DNA from: Pomphorhynchus laevis
Taxonomy: Eukaryota > Acanthocephala > Palaeacanthocephala > Echinorhynchida > Pomphorhynchidae
Reading direction: 5' to 3'
DNA length: 64,000 bases
NCBI GenBank assembly: GCA_012934845.2
Contig: WNNJ02000338.1
Location: 37,513 to 101,512 of the forward strand
Positions 62,301 through 63,038 of the stretch are shown here, in pieces. The notes under the pieces are model-generated. The model worked only from the letters and a program-made list of their open reading frames with translations, had not been told where the DNA came from and ran no database searches. Every line of letters starts with the position of its first letter. The first letter of the stretch is position 1. Position numbers and translations under genes: made by a program.

Positions 62301-63038
62301 TATTTCATAAGTTGCTGTTTGAAAGAAAGGTTTTTGAAAAAATTTATCAAAATATGCTTGCCGTACTGTATTTTGGAAGAAACACAGTAAGAAACTAAAA
62401 CGGTTATTTTAAAAATAGGGAATATTTAAAATTAATTGTTTCATTATCAAAATATAATGTAGATAGCCATTAACTATTCAACGCAAAAATTCAAATATAT
62501 TATTCTAAAGTGGTCATCTAATTATCTTAATCTAATTAAGAGTGCTTGAAATAACTTATTATTTATTAATTTTTAAATTTGAAATTAAAATTAAAAAATT
62601 ATTATTTACAAATAAAAATATTAAATTTATCATGCCAAATATAATGATAAATAAAAACATATGATGTTTACCTTCTACTAATATTCCATTTAGTTTGATA
62701 GACACATGAAATGTTCCTACTTTCTCAGGAATAAACGAGACATTAAAGCACATATTCGATATTAAATTAACGTTGTTCGCAATGGTCTTGCCATCACAAG
62801 ATACATATATCTGTAGGTCGCCGCTTCCCGCGGCAGATGCATCGACTACATTTACAGTAATAGAGAACATGCTTATTAAACATTGAATTACCTTTAAATT
62901 GAACAGGTACATTAATCTGTGAGGCATGAGGAATGTCGACTAATTTTATTTTACTAGGATCAAATGCTTGGGCGTATATTGGTAATAAATGTAACTTAGC
63001 AGGTGTATTAGCACACGTAAAGGTTATCTTATAACTAC
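1430..63038 (-). CDS. Filamin-like immunoglobulin-repeat rod protein, multi-exon gene, partial at both ends
   Basis: Thirty-eight exons encode about 1830 residues of consecutive filamin-type Ig repeats of about 95 residues, each usually split over two or three exons. Landmarks seen repeatedly are the GSP linker (for example GSPIPVNIV, GSPIKYDVF, GSPIIVHAF, GSPFHASLF), the core FTPxExGxY (YKLSFTPTEIGQYRI), and strand pairs such as VDTTNAGKGDIWIIV. Filamins are actin cross-linkers whose rod binds membrane receptors and signalling proteins in the cytoplasmic cortex; that role is family knowledge. Many repeats here have lost conserved glycines, so this is a divergent member. No calponin-homology head lies in the window, so the start must lie beyond 63038, and the last exon still ends at a donor, so the C-terminus is beyond 1430. 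All exon junctions are phase 1. Introns are either 33-52 nt or 0.2-9.9 kb. Exons are listed separately below, numbered 1-38 in transcript order. Confidence 0.85.
1901..1972 (-). pseudogene. Intronic shadow copy of part of exon 37
   Basis: The strings agtctgtaatccaccagatg and acactaattcatcaaaat occur in exon 37 (1707-1770) and again here in the intron just upstream. The spacing has changed and there is no flanking splice pair. A partial, diverged exon duplication. Confidence 0.7.
2280..4730 (-). mobile_element. Degenerate LINE (non-LTR retrotransposon), probably with a restriction-like endonuclease
   Basis: Minus-strand reading frames from 4690 to 2281 line up with one LINE polyprotein. They give an N-terminal segment (KDGDVHGAIRLVSSDD), then a reverse transcriptase with LDGLSPLHLKDL, GANLMTLQ, AVGCTLRRLAAK, LVKLDFHNAFNLVNRG and IQQGYPLGSL, where Tyr replaces the usual Asp. 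The catalytic YLDD is present at about 3303-3325 in another frame, next to a run of seven C. Beyond it come DALFLLRCSFSIPK and a C-terminal LEPVGLCRSDGK block. That C-terminal block resembles LINEs with a nuclease after the reverse transcriptase; this assignment is inference. There are at least four frame changes or stops, so it is dead. It sits antisense to nothing: it shares the strand of the host gene, in the intron between exons 36 and 37. Confidence 0.75.
2281..2566. repeat. Tandem duplication of 143 bp inside the LINE 3' region
   Basis: Two adjacent, essentially identical 143-bp units, 2281-2423 and 2424-2566, each starting gcagcttgccatcgctgcga. The near identity shows that the duplication is much younger than the decay of the LINE. 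Confidence 0.95.
4919..5030. repeat. Duplicate of a LINE segment next to exon 36
   Basis: ctggtagtccctcgcaatat and about 110 bp after it repeat the sequence at 4410-4521, with about 10 differences. A second partial copy or local duplication of the LINE 5' region. Confidence 0.85.
5166..5442 (-). CDS. Filamin-like exons 35-36
   Basis: Exon 35 is 5359-5442 (28 codons) and exon 36 is 5166-5306 (47 codons), with a 52-nt intron. The join gives YKLSFTPTEIGQYRI, an exact filamin core. Exon 36 ends A/GTATGT, so the next codon, completed by exon 37, is Ile. Confidence 0.9.
6099..6266 (-). CDS. Filamin-like exon 34
   Basis: 56 codons from AGHLITMCLKEN to an in-phase donor G/GTATCG. AGHLIT resembles the filamin GxHxI F strand. 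Acceptor TTCTAG is good. The rest is divergent, so the 3' end of this exon is the least certain point in this part of the gene. Confidence 0.6.
6516..6925. repeat. Perfect 120-bp direct repeats flanking a SINE
   Basis: 6516-6635 and 6806-6925 are identical over 120 bp and separated by 170 bp that consist mostly of the tRNA-like SINE. Normal SINE target-site duplications are 5-20 bp, so this is either an exceptionally long one or a duplication of a neighbouring intron segment around the insertion. Confidence 0.95.
6646..6805 (+). mobile_element. tRNA-derived SINE, copy 1
   Basis: Contains a pol III A-box-like TTAGTGGATATTGCG (6696-6710) and a B-box-like GAGTTCAAATCC (6734-6745), then AAGGGTCGAAACGTGAAA. 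It matches the copy at 52686-52830 from its first bases (aaaagtaatatac). The body stops before the ctgatgag segment found in the longer copy. Confidence 0.8.
7496..7675. repeat. Inverted repeat of Penelope-like termini with hammerhead-like motifs
   Basis: The left half (aaagaattattgatgttgaa ... atatttcgctaacctttgtt) is the near reverse complement of the right half. The right half has CTGAGGA (7599-7605), a helix II-like pair and GCGAAATATC, the layout of degenerate hammerhead ribozymes at Penelope-like ends. The same motif recurs near 28690-28740 (minus) and 30390-30425 (plus). Confidence 0.6.
8002..8172 (-). CDS. Filamin-like exon 33
   Basis: 57 codons, starting RKLLDNLLSIKFETID and ending at donor G/GTTAAT. 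Recognised mainly by phase, length and position in the series. It would cover a G strand, linker and the A-B strands of a degenerate repeat with no GSP motif. Confidence 0.6.
8756..10141 (+). repeat. 247-bp direct repeat bracketing about 890 bp
   Basis: 8756-9003 and 9896-10141 are almost identical (ttaattcgttcataatgtaa ... ccactttaaaacggt). They could be terminal repeats of one element or a local duplication. The enclosed DNA includes Penelope-like reverse-transcriptase debris near 9740-9890. Confidence 0.85.
9560..9895 (+). mobile_element. Penelope-like element remnant (end of reverse transcriptase)
   Basis: The translation contains IETNLYRKPV followed by a block resembling the post-palm region of Penelope-like reverse transcriptases. 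Short, broken and old. It directly abuts the right copy of the 247-bp repeat. Confidence 0.5.
10761..10895 (-). CDS. Filamin-like exon 32 with a tandem NAGNAG acceptor
   Basis: 45 codons, TDVLSNSMETKITVTSG onward to a GTTAGT donor. The acceptor reads CAACAGCAG, so splicing can start at 10895 or 10892, adding or removing one residue. Both keep phase 1. The strand pattern is a degenerate C-E block. Confidence 0.7.
11850..12030. other. GC-richer island, unidentified
   Basis: Between exons 31 and 32 a 180-bp block (ccctccagtcacaccaaaac ... tcgaggcggactatg) is clearly richer in G and C than its surroundings. It has no long frame and matches nothing else in the window. Probably a remnant of a transposable element. 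Confidence 0.3.
12094..12310. mobile_element. hAT-like MITE
   Basis: The left end GTTAGTAAACTACGGCCGCG resembles the classic hAT terminal motif (xxxAAACTxxGGCCCGCGG). An inverted counterpart, GCGGCCCGTAGTTACT, lies near 12280-12296. About 210 bp with no coding capacity. The right end recurs alone at about 12950-12998. The target-site duplication is not clear. Confidence 0.5.
12464..12757 (-). CDS. Filamin-like exons 30-31
   Basis: Exon 30 is 12584-12757 (58 codons: VYVGRAGKGKLTSWV, then VSFTPRHKGKHNQKF). Exon 31 is 12464-12538 (25 codons, SLQQIIHVNDLQ). The 45-nt intron carries a stop. Exon 30 ends T/GTATGT and exon 31 ends A/GTAAGA, giving Ser and Thr at the junctions, still phase 1. Confidence 0.8.
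12950..12998. mobile_element. Solo right end of the hAT-like MITE
   Basis: gcgtcaattttccacaatta followed by ttactcgcgcccagtagttt matches 12255-12300 of the MITE with a few changes. Confidence 0.5.
13107..13281 (-). pseudogene. Dead duplicate of exon 28
   Basis: About 173 bp nearly identical to 15497-15669 (a handful of substitutions). The donor GTAAAT has become GTCAAT beside a changed base, and the 5' edge runs into foreign sequence without an AG. It lies in the intron between exons 29 and 30. Confidence 0.75.
13282..14720 (+). mobile_element. Penelope-like element copy A
   Basis: Begins where the dead exon-28 copy breaks off. A hammerhead-like motif lies near the start (13533-13560), three imperfect copies of a roughly 145-bp unit occupy 13800-14200, and the region after the palm (IPYNIKYNTLNNEILRIA) starts near 14310. 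The last 500 bp repeat in copy B. Broken, several interruptions, AT-drifted, so old. The three-unit stretch does not resemble a known Penelope domain. Confidence 0.55.
13533..13560 (+). ncRNA. Hammerhead-like motif, degenerate
   Basis: CTGATGA, then a perfect 6-bp helix II (GATAGC with GCTATC and a GGAA loop), then GAAA. Helix I and the cleavage-site helix III are not convincing, so it is probably inactive. A related inverted pair is at 36339-36532. Confidence 0.5.
15183..15281 (-). CDS. Filamin-like exon 29
   Basis: 33 codons, GSPFHASLFVI then AFIGQPIVRPV across the next junction: the linker, A strand and the beginning of the B strand. Acceptor AATAG, donor GTATGT, phase 1. Confidence 0.85.
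15495..15677 (-). CDS. Filamin-like exon 28 (possibly optional; acceptor inside a retroelement copy)
   Basis: 61 codons; the body includes KLVSIDVAPKFQILKNGS and ends SSAEITYYNYLK before a GTAAAT donor. The only phase-1 acceptor that leaves the frame open is ATCTAG at 15678-15680, which lies inside the adjoining antisense Penelope-like fragment. The first dozen bases of the exon therefore appear to be retroelement sequence. A second copy of the exon body at 13107-13281 lacks both splice sites. Exons 27 and 29 join well without this exon, so it could be alternative. Its Ig match is weaker than that of its neighbours. Confidence 0.5.
15668..16190 (+). mobile_element. Penelope-like element copy B
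   Basis: Over about 520 bp it closely matches 14203-14700 of copy A, starting with the codons for EGIYLDMNIKLTS and including CIPYNIKYNTLNNEMLRIA. Its 5' edge fuses directly to the body of exon 28, whose splice acceptor it appears to supply in antisense. Broken. Confidence 0.65.
16757..16850 (-). pseudogene. Decayed copy of the 3' end of the 18600-20080 exon
   Basis: The plus-strand text at 16760-16850 parallels 18635-18720 (ttttgttgtctttaaagtac against ttttgttgtctttgaaatac, then a matching gagaa..ttgtat.tgcc block). Translated on the minus strand it resembles the last 30 residues of that protein, but with two in-frame stops. It is a local duplicate fragment. Confidence 0.6.
17219..17352. 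mobile_element. Short inverted-repeat element (MITE-like)
   Basis: tgatatttcggctggacacg at the left is matched by cgtgtcccgtcaaaatatca at the right; an inner pair, attgtaatcagactaagc and cagtctgattacaat, extends the hairpin. About 130 bp with no coding. Confidence 0.55.
17362..17463. repeat. 14-bp minisatellite aaaatatcaacata, about 7 copies
   Basis: Tandem aaaatatcaacata units directly after the inverted-repeat element, with one ccaac variant. Confidence 0.9.
17466..18255 (+). mobile_element. LINE 3' fragment, second family or copy
   Basis: The translation shows HAAESAGLHVEREVF, then RPADIIYRR and a 145-residue open frame (17725-18162) with AGVETYGGWNVGGLRLI and LFQRISIALIRRNAKALL. This is the arrangement seen after the reverse transcriptase in LINEs whose C-terminus carries a restriction-like nuclease; RPAD would be part of that nuclease block. 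It is more intact than the 2280-4730 copy and lies on the opposite strand. Only the C-terminal third is present, as expected of a 5'-truncated insert. Confidence 0.6.
18498..18503 (-). promoter_or_regulatory. Polyadenylation signal AATAAA
   Basis: TTTATT on the plus strand, AATAAA on the coding strand, about 100 nt after the stop at 18600. In such AT-rich DNA the hexamer is common, so it only supports, not proves, a 3' end here. Confidence 0.4.
18600..20080 (-). CDS. Long disordered-protein exon in the largest filamin intron: nested gene or alternative terminal exon
   Basis: A 493-codon open frame follows a good acceptor (TTACTTACAAG at 20081) and ends at TAA 18600. If the frame is read without splicing it extends upstream to an ATG at 20132. 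The acceptor gives phase 1 (junction codon Val), the same phase as all filamin exons on this strand. An AATAAA signal lies about 100 nt after the stop (18498-18503), as expected of a last exon. The product is hydrophilic and low in order: Ser, Asn, Pro and Tyr rich, with an acidic Ser run near the start (SLYSDSDSFDSISSIASFG), a TPPRPPH stretch, and many Tyr-Pro and Arg-Ser motifs. I recognise no domain. It could be the last exon of a separate nested gene or a 3' end that gives a shorter filamin with a disordered tail. Confidence 0.6.
20133..25548. other. Intron remainder with no recognised gene
   Basis: 5.4 kb of AT-rich intron. Short frames (for example 21712-21927 plus, 22411-22620 minus, 23029-23253 plus) have no motif I know. 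Slightly GC-richer patches at 23090-23300 and 23690-23850 may be old transposon pieces. No tRNA-like boxes were seen. Confidence 0.4.
25549..25719 (-). CDS. Filamin-like exon 27
   Basis: 57 codons, from VWSKLNEDISVTVFDSS to EYEILIAIGDTSLK, the C to G strands of a repeat. The end would join perfectly to GSPFHASLF of exon 29, so exon 28 might be skipped in some transcripts. Acceptor TTTTTAG, donor GTATTT, phase 1. Confidence 0.75.
28019..28400. repeat. Tandem duplication of about 190 bp in the Penelope-like linker
   Basis: The block containing ttattttaggaatatattta and tttattaatgaagtttatgg occurs at 28019-28206 and again at 28212-28400, about 90 percent alike. Confidence 0.8.
28741..29150. repeat. 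Tandem duplication of the GIY-YIG 3' end
   Basis: Both 28741-28955 and 28965-29150 contain cttattcctttta.cgccatgactt (with one change), a common ttattatgtattatactact, and tcctaatgggtacat. The downstream copy has drifted more. Confidence 0.75.
29874..29969 (-). CDS. Filamin-like exon 26
   Basis: 32 codons beginning DSKLYIPVFDKDDSLI. Acceptor TTAAG, donor GTATGT, phase 1 at both ends. The Ig pattern is weak, but the position, the phase and the Asp start match the rest of the series. Confidence 0.65.
30388..30425 (+). ncRNA. Hammerhead-like motif of a Penelope terminus, degenerate
   Basis: TTTCTGTTAGCAGACGTTAG then CGAAATATC. It parallels the 7599-7630 motif. The CTGANGA core is damaged, so it is not expected to cleave. 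Confidence 0.35.
30902..31206 (-). CDS. Filamin-like exons 24-25
   Basis: Exon 24 is 31111-31206 (32 codons, EIYTIDYSSNG) and exon 25 is 30902-31060 (53 codons), with a 50-nt intron. IIFINPTKAGVYELFAL in exon 25 is the FxPxxxGxY core. Exon 24 ends T/GTAAAT and exon 25 ends G/GTTATT, both phase 1. Confidence 0.8.
31391..31500. repeat. Intronic direct repeat, copy 1 (partner 33079-33185)
   Basis: cacttcaaatttactttaca to cccgcaag is repeated about 1.7 kb away in the same intron (exons 23 to 24) with few differences. No coding; origin unknown. Confidence 0.85.
32101..32326. repeat. 226-bp near-perfect palindrome with hammerhead-like arms
   Basis: Arms of about 91 bp (32101-32191 and 32236-32326) are nearly perfect reverse complements around a 44-bp centre of tttgatttttta repeats. 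The right arm reads CTGTTGA, then GGACCGTTTGGTC, then GAAA, a hammerhead-like layout with one core change. Probably two Penelope-like terminal repeats in inverted orientation. Confidence 0.75.
33079..33185. repeat. Intronic direct repeat, copy 2
   Basis: Partner of 31391-31500. Both start near 'gatcgagaa' and end just after atttatcccgcaag. Confidence 0.85.
33372..33533 (-). CDS. Filamin-like exon 23
   Basis: 54 codons, PHQLSLYFNRVPVANSPFE followed by the A and B strands of the next repeat. NSPF replaces the usual GSPF. Acceptor TTTAG, donor GTTAGT, phase 1. Confidence 0.8.
34004..34041. repeat. Perfect 38-bp palindrome
   Basis: aaatttactcactgaattt is followed at once by its reverse complement, just upstream (in plus coordinates) of exon 22. 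Confidence 0.95.
34218..34535 (-). CDS. Filamin-like exons 21-22
   Basis: Exon 21 is 34350-34535 (62 codons: GPHEVHLDK, linker GSPIIVHAF, C strand STCGRGNLKAVLK). Exon 22 is 34218-34301 (28 codons, DSHGNSINLTM to LQFMPISP), after a 48-nt intron with an in-frame stop. Exon 22's donor is T/GTAAGC, so the junction codon becomes Cys instead of the usual Gly or Asp. Confidence 0.85.
35459..36156 (+). mobile_element. Element with direct repeats and a hammerhead ribozyme
   Basis: Two pairs of direct repeats enclose the unit: gtcccagggcaggtgtaaca at 35582-35601 and again at 36046-36065, and aaataaagttc.aaataaatcag at 35459 and 36099. No open frame of note. The hammerhead lies midway. The layout recalls non-autonomous hammerhead retroelements or Penelope terminal repeats, but no coding partner in this window shares its sequence. 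Confidence 0.6.
35831..35870 (+). ncRNA. Type I hammerhead ribozyme, complete core
   Basis: Helix I: CGGTA (35831-35835) pairs with TACCG (35866-35870). Core CTGATGA at 35836-35842. Helix II: GCTCT (35843-35847) pairs with AGAGC (35851-35855) around a GTT loop. GAAA at 35856-35859. Minimal helix III of 2 bp (AC with GT, loop GC), followed by cleavage triplet GTA at 35863-35865. All invariant positions of the hammerhead are present. The very short helix III is what minimal type I hammerheads of metazoan retroelements show; such RNAs often work as dimers. Confidence 0.8.
36339..36532. repeat. Inverted repeat with degenerate hammerhead-like ends
   Basis: aaaaggttcagttcaatatt..aatagctgctgctatcatca at the left is mirrored by gatagcagcagctattgaaa..attgaacctttttt at the right. 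The arms resemble the motif at 13533-13560. Confidence 0.6.
37766..37846 (-). CDS. Filamin-like exon 20
   Basis: 27 codons, GPRGDTIPS through DDGIQICYTAKQRG, which is the DGTxxVxYTPxxxG strand block of a filamin repeat. Acceptor CTAAG, donor GTAAGA, phase 1. It stands alone between a 4.2-kb and a 3.2-kb intron. Confidence 0.8.
38064..38093. repeat. Perfect 30-bp palindrome
   Basis: aaaacacactacaac followed by its exact reverse complement, 90 bp before the Penelope-like element at 38180. Confidence 0.95.
38180..40804 (+). mobile_element. Penelope-like element with inverted terminal repeats
   Basis: Canonical order: N-terminal region (NFTTSELEFSR; IVIKPADKGGKIVL), reverse transcriptase (SLYTNIPTEDGLQAV; GTAIGTPLAPSYA; catalytic RYLDDIFVIW with YLDD at 39578-39589), zinc-binding linker CKPCNKFRCKTCG, and a C-terminal GIY-YIG endonuclease (CVYLATCVRCNKQYVGETS; REMFWIAQLM). 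The ends are inverted copies of each other: 38180-38353 and 40586-40804. Broken with a handful of interruptions; the best-preserved Penelope copy in the window. Lies in the intron between exons 19 and 20, antisense to the host gene. Confidence 0.85.
40724..40756 (+). ncRNA. Hammerhead-like motif in the 3' terminal repeat of the Penelope-like element
   Basis: CTGAAGA, helix II GTCC with GGAC (loop TAGTAAA), GAAAC. The inverse copy is in the 5' terminal repeat (38233-38265). Helix I pairing is not evident, so it is probably inactive. Confidence 0.55.
40850..41110 (+). mobile_element. Second Penelope-like endonuclease fragment
   Basis: After a (TA)n run at about 40848-40867, a frame gives NVRALTRRSDIKYKRAKND and KQREMFWIGQLI, the C-terminal part of a GIY-YIG domain. 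It abuts the end of the larger element but differs from it, so it is a separate insertion. Confidence 0.65.
41283..41780 (-). mobile_element. Penelope-like remnant, antisense
   Basis: The minus-strand frame contains GGIYNIPCNNCDSLYIGKT, the beginning of a GIY-YIG domain with its Cys pair. A CTGATGATGATC segment lies at its 3' end near 41315-41330. Old and broken. Confidence 0.55.
42095..42550 (-). CDS. Filamin-like exon 19 with a Ser/Asn-rich insertion
   Basis: 152 codons, by far the longest rod exon. It starts GIFYINGSSSCRQFKIPVF, the end of a repeat, and ends with VNKPSTFIVKL, the B strand of the next repeat. Between them lie about 70 residues rich in Ser, Asn, Lys and Thr with no Ig pattern. 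This is a low-complexity spacer in the position where vertebrate filamins carry hinges, but the sequence is not recognisably a filamin hinge. Acceptor AAAAG and donor GTAAGT are good and phase 1 is kept at both ends. Confidence 0.8.
42675..43110. repeat. Diverged minisatellite of about 28 bp, roughly 16 copies
   Basis: Imperfect copies of gatcaatgcgtggaatttaa followed by aa or at fill the intron between exons 18 and 19. Copies differ by 10-30 percent, so the array is old. Confidence 0.85.
43947..44389 (-). CDS. Filamin-like exons 16-18
   Basis: Exon 16 is 44306-44389 (28 codons, DSKSHTIPC), exon 17 is 44080-44259 (60 codons, GPHEIYIRLDNKLMEPCPI), exon 18 is 43947-44030 (28 codons, DPNQLPVENVTI). 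Introns are 46 and 49 nt. The repeating pattern of a 28-codon exon starting with Asp and a longer exon starting with Gly-Pro or Gly is also seen in exons 12-15, 21-23 and 35-36. Confidence 0.85.
45180..45460 (+). mobile_element. LINE reverse-transcriptase fragment
   Basis: Frame-shifting translation yields SMRLIAEKLCYNLNYYRI, then HHGFLPCR (for the usual QHGFLPGRS) and FPKAFD (for DFxKAFD). These are motifs of jockey/CR1/RTE-type LINEs. Only about 280 bp, degenerate. Confidence 0.5.
46650..46935. other. GC-richer island with an open minus-strand frame
   Basis: A minus-strand frame (about 46717-46935) reads GKMTYCSCGNSL and TWLNTLGSFGLDTKENLRN, in DNA clearly less AT-rich than the intron around it. 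I do not recognise the family. It may be part of a retroelement; no splice sites in phase 1 are evident. Confidence 0.3.
47327..47626 (-). CDS. Filamin-like exons 14-15
   Basis: Exon 14 is 47543-47626 (28 codons, DSNNRLVKNYVTDD), exon 15 is 47327-47497 (57 codons), separated by a 45-nt intron that carries an in-frame stop. Exon 15 holds GTYLIIVTMMNGNI (F strand) and NAGIGDISRVNIDFNEV (C-strand signature of the next repeat). Donor is AAAG/GTTTGT. Confidence 0.85.
47961..49300 (+). mobile_element. Penelope-like element with endonuclease-bearing inverted arms
   Basis: 48211-48591 encodes the post-palm region (FLHASSCHPAYIKRNLIYN). 48598-49107 carries the Cys linker (CGDKRCYTC) and GIY-YIG (CQAQYVGETTGQMNIRM; KSRELWWSAQLM). 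The left 237 bp (47961-48197) are the reverse complement of 48798-49035, that is, of the endonuclease itself. A hammerhead-like CTGAAGA..GGGAAGTATCCCGAAAAC sits at 49211-49236. Catalytic palm absent; broken. Confidence 0.8.
49978..50491 (-). CDS. Filamin-like exons 11-13, including a GC-AG intron
   Basis: Exon 11 is 50318-50491 (58 codons; starts GTPFKIPIF after exon 10's VPIP), exon 12 is 50187-50270 (28 codons; GPSGVVVHHI), exon 13 is 49978-50136 (53 codons). Joining 12 and 13 gives RWKIEFTPREQGAYTFL. The 47-nt intron after exon 11 starts GCAAAT rather than GT; no GT donor in phase lies nearby, so it is read as a GC-AG intron. The intron after exon 12 is 50 nt. Confidence 0.85.
50750..51760 (+). 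mobile_element. LINE 3' fragment (post-RT region and tail)
   Basis: The translation contains IPESKIIKFRKAGPHRRSD, YTYLGIIF and, further on, an open 108-residue frame (51371-51697) with LNEFWMKFQPWNLDGLL. The YLG motif and position are typical of the region after the palm in LINE reverse transcriptases. Ends near an AATAAA (51731). Several interruptions. Confidence 0.55.
51760..52580. other. Strand-asymmetric, C- and T-rich, G-poor block
   Basis: About 800 bp in which the plus strand has many C and few G, unlike the AT-rich, balanced introns around it. Reading frames through it (for example 51687-51992) have no motif. It may be the untranslated region of the adjoining LINE or another element. 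Confidence 0.5.
52584..52653. repeat. Near-perfect palindrome beside the SINE
   Basis: cagactcagctgccacctca at the left, tgaggtggcagctgagtctg at the right, arms about 30 bp with a short centre (gttctttagagaac). Confidence 0.9.
52686..52905 (+). mobile_element. tRNA-derived SINE, copy 2, with a hammerhead-like tail
   Basis: A-box-like TGAGTGGATGTAGCG (52734-52748) and B-box GAGTTCGAATCC (52772-52783), a close match to the pol III consensus. They are followed by AAGGGTCGAAACGTGAAA and CAGCTGATGAGACCC. The tail resembles the hammerhead of schistosome SINEs, but the GAAA core position is lost, so cleavage is not expected. About 220 bp. Confidence 0.75.
53252..53790 (-). CDS. Filamin-like exons 8-10
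   Basis: Exon 8 is 53611-53790 (60 codons), exon 9 is 53472-53564 (31 codons), exon 10 is 53252-53431 (60 codons). Introns are 46 nt (53565-53610) and 40 nt (53432-53471). The spliced product contains EIKGSPIKYDVF, then HPCTFTVVVETFGAGEG, then LFNKVPIPG. Together they form almost one entire canonical repeat, the best-conserved repeat in the window. Confidence 0.9.
54050..55085. repeat. Three related repeat units in inverted arrangement
   Basis: 54050-54165 is the reverse complement of about 54640-54770, and 54115-54400 of about 54785-55080. The shared unit ends CTGATGA..GTCCACCAATACTGAAA, a hammerhead-like core whose helix II no longer pairs. A SINE-like or terminal-repeat family inserted in both orientations. 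Confidence 0.65.
55741..56240 (+). mobile_element. tRNA-like SINE of a second type
   Basis: TTATTCGGTAAGGCGTAGAC followed 30 bp later by AAAGTTCGAATCTG resembles pol III A and B boxes. The gtgggtctacg at 55746-55756 recurs inverted at 55840-55850, forming a hairpin. A GCTGATGATCGAAG piece is near 56213-56226. Confidence 0.5.
56260..56520 (-). mobile_element. Penelope-like 3' terminus interrupted by (TA)n
   Basis: On the minus strand CTGGAAGAAGATCACACTGA followed by GGATTGAAACGTTG has the layout of a degenerate Penelope hammerhead end. It is followed by atgatggatcccaacccgca and then the TA run. No coding part. Confidence 0.45.
56319..56375. repeat. (TA)n microsatellite, about 28 units
   Basis: Uninterrupted alternating TA. 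Frames reading YIYIYI through it are artefacts. Confidence 0.98.
57252..57548 (-). CDS. Filamin-like exons 6-7 with a stop-free 48-nt intron
   Basis: Exon 6 is 57378-57548 (57 codons) and exon 7 is 57252-57329 (26 codons). Exon 6 opens with VDTTNAGKGDIWIIV, a very clear filamin C-strand signature. The 48-nt interval 57330-57377 begins GTAGGA and ends TTCAG and is open in frame; removing it gives NGHQSGKAFSVN, matching the usual NGxHIPGSPFxVxV at a repeat boundary. The exon ends NKPVKLK, joining to VLIREYD of exon 8. Confidence 0.8.
57960..58990. other. Intron stretch with no recognised gene
   Basis: The intron between exons 5 and 6 holds a GC-richer block around 58230-58760 with short palindromes (ctctcaaggag ... 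ctcctctttaagagag; ccccgatcgggg at 58709-58720). The frame 58566-58766 (plus) has no family signature. Possibly an old element. Confidence 0.35.
59002..59277 (-). CDS. Filamin-like exons 4-5 with a stop-free 45-nt intron
   Basis: Exon 4 is 59191-59277 (29 codons) and exon 5 is 59002-59145 (48 codons). The 45 nt between them (59146-59190) begin GTAGCA, are T-rich and end AAAG. They keep the frame open if retained, so the whole block also reads as one 92-codon exon. Splicing gives TFKPEKIGKHRIQILYAEM, a textbook filamin D-F core, whereas retention would put 15 hydrophobic residues into it. That is why I prefer the intron. The second part runs on to the strand before VDTTNAG of exon 6. Confidence 0.75.
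60615..60752 (-). CDS. Filamin-like exon 3
   Basis: 46 codons, phase 1 at both ends, acceptor TATAG and donor GTAAAT. It starts with the interrepeat linker GSPIPVNIV directly after exon 2's LNGILVE, and runs through the A and B strands of the next repeat to the junction residue. Confidence 0.8.
62672..63038 (-). CDS. Filamin-like exons 1-2
   Basis: Exon 1 is 62892-63038 (49 codons) and exon 2 is 62672-62845 (58 codons), with a 46-nt GT-AG intron at 62846-62891. Exon 1 starts mid-repeat (GSYKITF) and ends VPVQFK; exon 2 starts VDASAAGSGDLQIYV, so the join rebuilds the canonical filamin B and C strands, which supports the tiny intron. FIPEKVGTFHVSIKLNG is the D-F strand core. The preceding exon must lie upstream of the window because the reading starts inside a repeat. 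Nothing like another exon is visible in 63039-64000. Confidence 0.85.
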
